Of a DNA stretch of 64,000 nt, positions 60,365-64,000 are shown in pieces. The notes under the pieces were generated by a model, which worked only from the letters and a program-made list of their open reading frames with translations, ran no database searches and was not told the DNA's origin. Source of the stretch: Warburgia ugandensis (taxonomy: Eukaryota; Streptophyta; Magnoliopsida; Canellales; Canellaceae); NCBI GenBank assembly GCA_035236585.1, contig CP141130.1:32313501-32377500 (forward strand), read 5' to 3'. A program made the position numbers and the translations under genes. Within the stretch, counting starts at the first letter, position 1; each line of letters opens with the position of its first letter.

Positions 60365-61744
60365 AGTATGTAATTAATCTGAGGTATGTAATTAATAATA
60401 ATTTTTTAGGATTTCATTAGAGTTTTTAATTTTTTGAAAATGGAAGATCGGGATCAAAAGATTGAGTCAAAGTCTAAAAGTCATCAATCCAACATGAGAT
60501 CAAGGATGAAGATCAATTTTTAGATAAGTAATGGATACAATTAGAAGAGTTAAAGGTGCCCAAAGTGGGCCCATGTATAAGCCATACAAAGTCGACCACC
60601 TTTGCATGGGTTTCACTTGAGCCATTTAGCCATACTCAAGCCATGAATAAGATGACAAGCTAAGGAGCCAAGCTAACCACCAAAGACATGAATTTGAGCC
60701 ATCAAGCTCAGCTAAGAAGACATCTAAGCCAGCCATGAAGCAAAGCCAATGGAGCTTTCAAAGTGAGCCATCAAAGCCACATAAGCTATGCTACATGCAA
60801 GGCTATGATTGAAGGAAGATCCAATGAAATATCCTTCAGATGTATGGGGTAATTTTGAAGATAATTGAGGAAAAATCCACTAAGATAAGGTAGCATGTGG
60901 ACCAATAGGAAGATACCACTCCATTTTCACTACAATTTTCACTTTCCAATCAAGAGTCCCTCCTTTCTAAGTCTATCAACTTCATAAGCATCCATTCCAA
61001 CAATTCAACCATCCCCTACCTTTTAGGAAAGCCAATCAATTTTTCTCACCTCACCTCTCTTTTTTATCTTTTCCTATCCCTTTCTTTCCTCTCATCTTCC
61101 TTTCTCTCTCTTACCTTATCCAACCAACCTATTTTCCATATTTCAAGGAGATTCAATGATTTTTGAAGGAGGGAGACTCCCCTTCCTAAAAAAATGGCAT
61201 CTCCCACCTTATTGCATATTATTCCACTCTCATATGTCATAATGGTTTCCCTAGGTTGTTCTTTTATCTTAACCATTAGATCTCATACCTTTCTCCTCCA
61301 CCATAGGATCACTTATTAGCAAAGTTAGTATGTGATCAAAAGAGATAAAATGAGGAAGAGAAAGGACATGAAAGGAGTTTTGAGGAGGGGGAGATCGCAA
61401 TATCCTAAGAAGGAGGTGTCTCCACCCCTCCTAAAAACACCTCAATATCTTTCTCTCCATGGCAGATCCACACCTTTTCCATTGGATATTCTTCCCTTGT
61501 TTGCTTCAAACTACATGTTGGATCTCCTTTATTGGGATAGTTAGATAATTTAAATTAGGGACCACTAGTATCACATCCATTCAATTTCTCATGAGATGGA
61601 CCTCTTCGTGTGAATTATTACAATCAATTCATGTGCTTGCGAGTTTAACTTAAAATTACAACATATTCACACATTCACATTCCAAGACTTCATTAATTAA
61701 AGGGATATCTTTAACATAAGGGTAGGATTTTGAACTGTTGGTCA
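60365..61744 (+). repeat. LTR Y-like fragment inside the X 3' region
   Basis: From TATGTAATTAATAATAATTT(TTTAGGATT) the sequence follows LTR Y from about its base 155 (compare 17430 onwards): GATCAAGGAT(C/G)AAGATCAA, GGCTCATGTA-like and the run of 'GCCA' repeats near 60640-60790. The right end (about 61580-61720) resembles the right end of LTR Y (ATTCATGTGCTTGCGAGT). The left 155 bp appear missing. It splits the X 3' region, whose next block starts at about 61745. Boundaries are uncertain. Confidence 0.4.
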
Positions 61745-62039
61745 GTTCCATTAGCATTTTAAAGTAAGAAGTCTTATATAAGTGGAATACAAGAAGACTC
61801 TCTGAGAAAAATAAAGGACTTTTAAAAGGTTTTCAAAAATATTTATGTGTATTATTTTTAGAAACCCTTACAAGACTACAACTTGCCCCCTAGGGGTAAC
61901 TTGGGGGTTTAAAGACTTTTTGTATATACTAAAGGTAGAAGATAGGGTTTTTTTTTAGAATTTTGTATTTCTTTTATGTAGTTTTACTCAATGACTTTGC
62001 AAAATCTAAGTTTAAGGGTATTTAATTGGTATAAAAATA
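61745..62039 (+). other. 3' non-coding region of element X, right part
   Basis: Aligns with 31570-31730 of element Y (CTCTGAGAAAAATAAAGGACT and CTAGGGGTAACTTGGG). It leads directly into the 3' LTR. Confidence 0.5.
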
Positions 62040-64000
62040 TGTTATATATATAGAAGGTTGTAGCCCCAAAAATTACTAAATTATTATTAATTAGGGTTAA
62101 TTCTATTATTTTATAGATTCAGAATATAAATGAAAAATGCACAAAATTATCAATTTTACCCTTGAAAGAGCAATTTCACTTTCTAAACTACATCATGGGC
62201 TGCACATGAAATCCTAGAGGTTCAAACAATCATTAGATGAGTGGTCAAAAACCCTAGATACAACTCCTAATCAAATGAAGGTGAAAAGGCAAAAAAATTC
62301 CTATTCATGCATACTTACATAGATTACCCAACCTTAAGAGGCTTGAGGGAGAAGCTCCATTCACATATAATGGAATCACATACAATGAAAGCTTCTCAAA
62401 AAGAAAAGAAGAACAGGGTCACATGAAGATCTCTCTCCTACTCAACGTAAAGAAGAAGATTAACCAATGATTGGATGTCTTATCCATATAAAGTATTGAA
62501 GTACAATTCGTCAACATGTGCATATGATGATCTACAAGAATTAAGGCCATTCAACCAAGGTTAATTCAATCCAATGATGGAGAGAAAATGAAGTTTCAAA
62601 GAAGATCAAAATGGAATCTCATCCATCCAAGGGTATGTATGATCTAATGGCTAGGATTGAAGTGAAGCAAAGAAGGAAACCTTAGCCACCTTTCCTAAAT
62701 TGAAAAGTCAACTAAAACCCTATGGAAAGGAAGATCTCAACCATGCATCTTGATCCAGCATTTATCTCATCATAGGGTGTCTAAACACACACACACACAC
62801 ACACACACCCAAATTGGAAAACAAGCCCCTCCTTTCTAGGACTTTCTAATTTTGAGTGACCTTGATTGCCTTCACCTACTCTCCATTTCTCCCACTTTCC
62901 TTCCAATCTCTTTCCATTCCCACTTATTCCTTAACTTTCCATTAACTTTGTTCATTCCTTTTCTAACTTACCACCATCCAAATTCATCCCACCTTCCCAA
63001 ATTGAAAAAGATTTCCCCCCCTAACTTACCAGTTTCTAAGTTTGACAAAAGTCAACCCACCTTCCTAATACATATATCTTTCTTCCTTCTAAGCAATCTT
63101 CTTTCCTTTCCTAAACAAATCTTCTTTTCTATGTTGCTAAATTCACTTGCTTTTCTTTATTTTTCCCCACTTTCCCATTCTCATAATGGAATTCATGACC
63201 CCTAGCTTACCTTTCTCCCATAAGATCTCCACCATCCTTTCTTCCCTTCATCATTGATATTAACCATGCATTCCTATGGCTTCCTTTGCTCAAGTTCAAT
63301 AAATAAGATGTCAAAAATAAGAAAAACTTTCATCTCTTACCTTTCCCATGTACTTAAAAAGCTAAATCTAGGTGAAAGAGAGGGAAAGAGAGCACCTTTA
63401 CCAAAGCTATTACAAGATCAAAGTTCAATCCCTTTGGAGAAGAGGTAAGGAAGATCTTCCATCCCCACTTCCTTTCTTCTTTCTCCCATCTTCTTCTTCT
63501 CCCATTCTTTTTATTCTTTTTTGTACTCTTTACATTACATTCACCTTCCAACCTTCTCCCTTCCTTCACTTACACACCCTCCATCTTCCACTTCATCACA
63601 TCCATCATCTTATTCTAGCTTTCCATCTTTCATCTTTTCTTCTATTGGGATTTGGGAATAAAGGAAAAGGAATAGCACCTTGTAATGGTAGTCAAGGACT
63701 CTTCTAATTCGTAAAGCATGATTTAGGATTTCATTGGATTTGTAGCTTGTTGGGTTAAGGAGATGACAAAAGCTTGGTGGTAGATTAGTGTATTTTGGGT
63801 TGAATGTAAGTGAACAGATTATTAAATAACACAACAAGGTGACCGTAAAGTGGAGTTCATTCACTAATTTAGAGAACAGGATGTGTAAATTGCCCTGTTA
63901 AGTAACACAACGAAGGACTCCATACCAGCTACTTCAAGGAAGTCTCTTTATTTGCTTTATTTTCCTTTCTTTCTTGTATTCAATTGTCATCAAAGTTTCT
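62040..64000 (+). mobile_element. 3' LTR of Athila/Tat-like element X, cut by the window edge
   Basis: Starts TGTTATATATATAGAAGG and aligns with 12309-14465 over its visible length, for example GGATGTCTTATCC(A/G)TA, TCTTGTATTCAATTGT(A/C)ATCAAAG near the edge, the pyrimidine-rich tract (62830-63640) and the hairpin pair. A window-edge cut hides the last 300 or so bases and the target duplication. The tandem (AC)n run at 62784-62808 is specific to this copy. Open frames in the pyrimidine-rich part are not genes. Confidence 0.65.
62784..62808. repeat. (AC)n microsatellite in LTR X
   Basis: About twelve AC dinucleotides. The aligned position in the left LTR (about 13076-13090) reads AACATACACAAACCCC, so the run expanded in the right copy. 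Confidence 0.9.

Noticed and set aside
1..64000. A previously undescribed defence system, CRISPR array or bacterial operon
   Set aside because: No direct-repeat/spacer array, ribosome binding sites or dense coding were found. All structure is explained by plant transposable elements and their decay.

Overview
This window looks like intergenic DNA from a large, transposon-rich plant nuclear genome, probably a flowering plant. It carries Ty3/Gypsy elements of two lineages (Athila/Tat-like, and chromovirus/Tekay-like with a chromodomain), an RTE-type LINE, and CACTA-like DNA-transposon ends beside Ptta/En-Spm-like and Ulp1-like coding remnants. I found no convincing host gene, rRNA, tRNA or CRISPR array. 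Every recognisable coding region is a decayed transposon protein, so they are annotated as pseudogenes. All alignments, boundaries and divergence estimates were made by eye.

Layout. Positions 1-4.5 kb are AT-rich, with one array of short palindromes ending in a CACTA-like terminus (655-1292). Positions 4.49-11.73 kb are a degenerate CACTA-like element with intron-split exons for a Ptta/En-Spm-type protein and a Ulp1-type C48 protease domain, split by solo LTR A1 (6695-9481). Positions 12.3 kb to the right edge read as one Athila/Tat-like element 'X': 5' LTR 12309-14754, tRNA-Asp-type PBS at 14767, gag 15905-17265, gag/protease resuming at about 48975, 3' LTR from 62040 to beyond the window. 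It is stretched to over 51 kb by nested insertions. A related element 'Y' (LTR from 17275) sits inside X gag, with its own gag, integrase and a truncated 3' LTR. A further Athila-like fragment 'Z' (34872-36720) holds reverse transcriptase, RNase H and the integrase N-terminus.

Chromovirus-type insertions lie on top of these, each with readable 5-bp target-site duplications (TSDs): solo LTR D (18289-21879), solo LTR C (25801-28728), solo LTR A2 (32388-34866), element B with both LTRs, PBS and polypurine tract (37678-48689), solo LTR B2 nested in B's 3' LTR (45194-48145), and rearranged element A3 (52065-56749). For B, B2 and A3 the unoccupied site is visible in a paralogous copy within the window. 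The RTE LINE (about 50.99-59.71 kb) is inserted in the X 3' region; its 5' part was tandemly duplicated (1117-bp unit) before A3 landed in the second copy.

Most notable are: A3, a single insertion whose two outer ends are both the U5 end of the LTR (inverted termini), joined inside at a short microhomology; element B, whose two LTRs differ strongly on the left and hardly at all on the right, and whose 5' LTR has lost its TATA box and about 961 bp; and the CACTA/Ulp1 remnant. Five clean solo LTRs to one two-LTR element suggests frequent LTR-LTR recombination.
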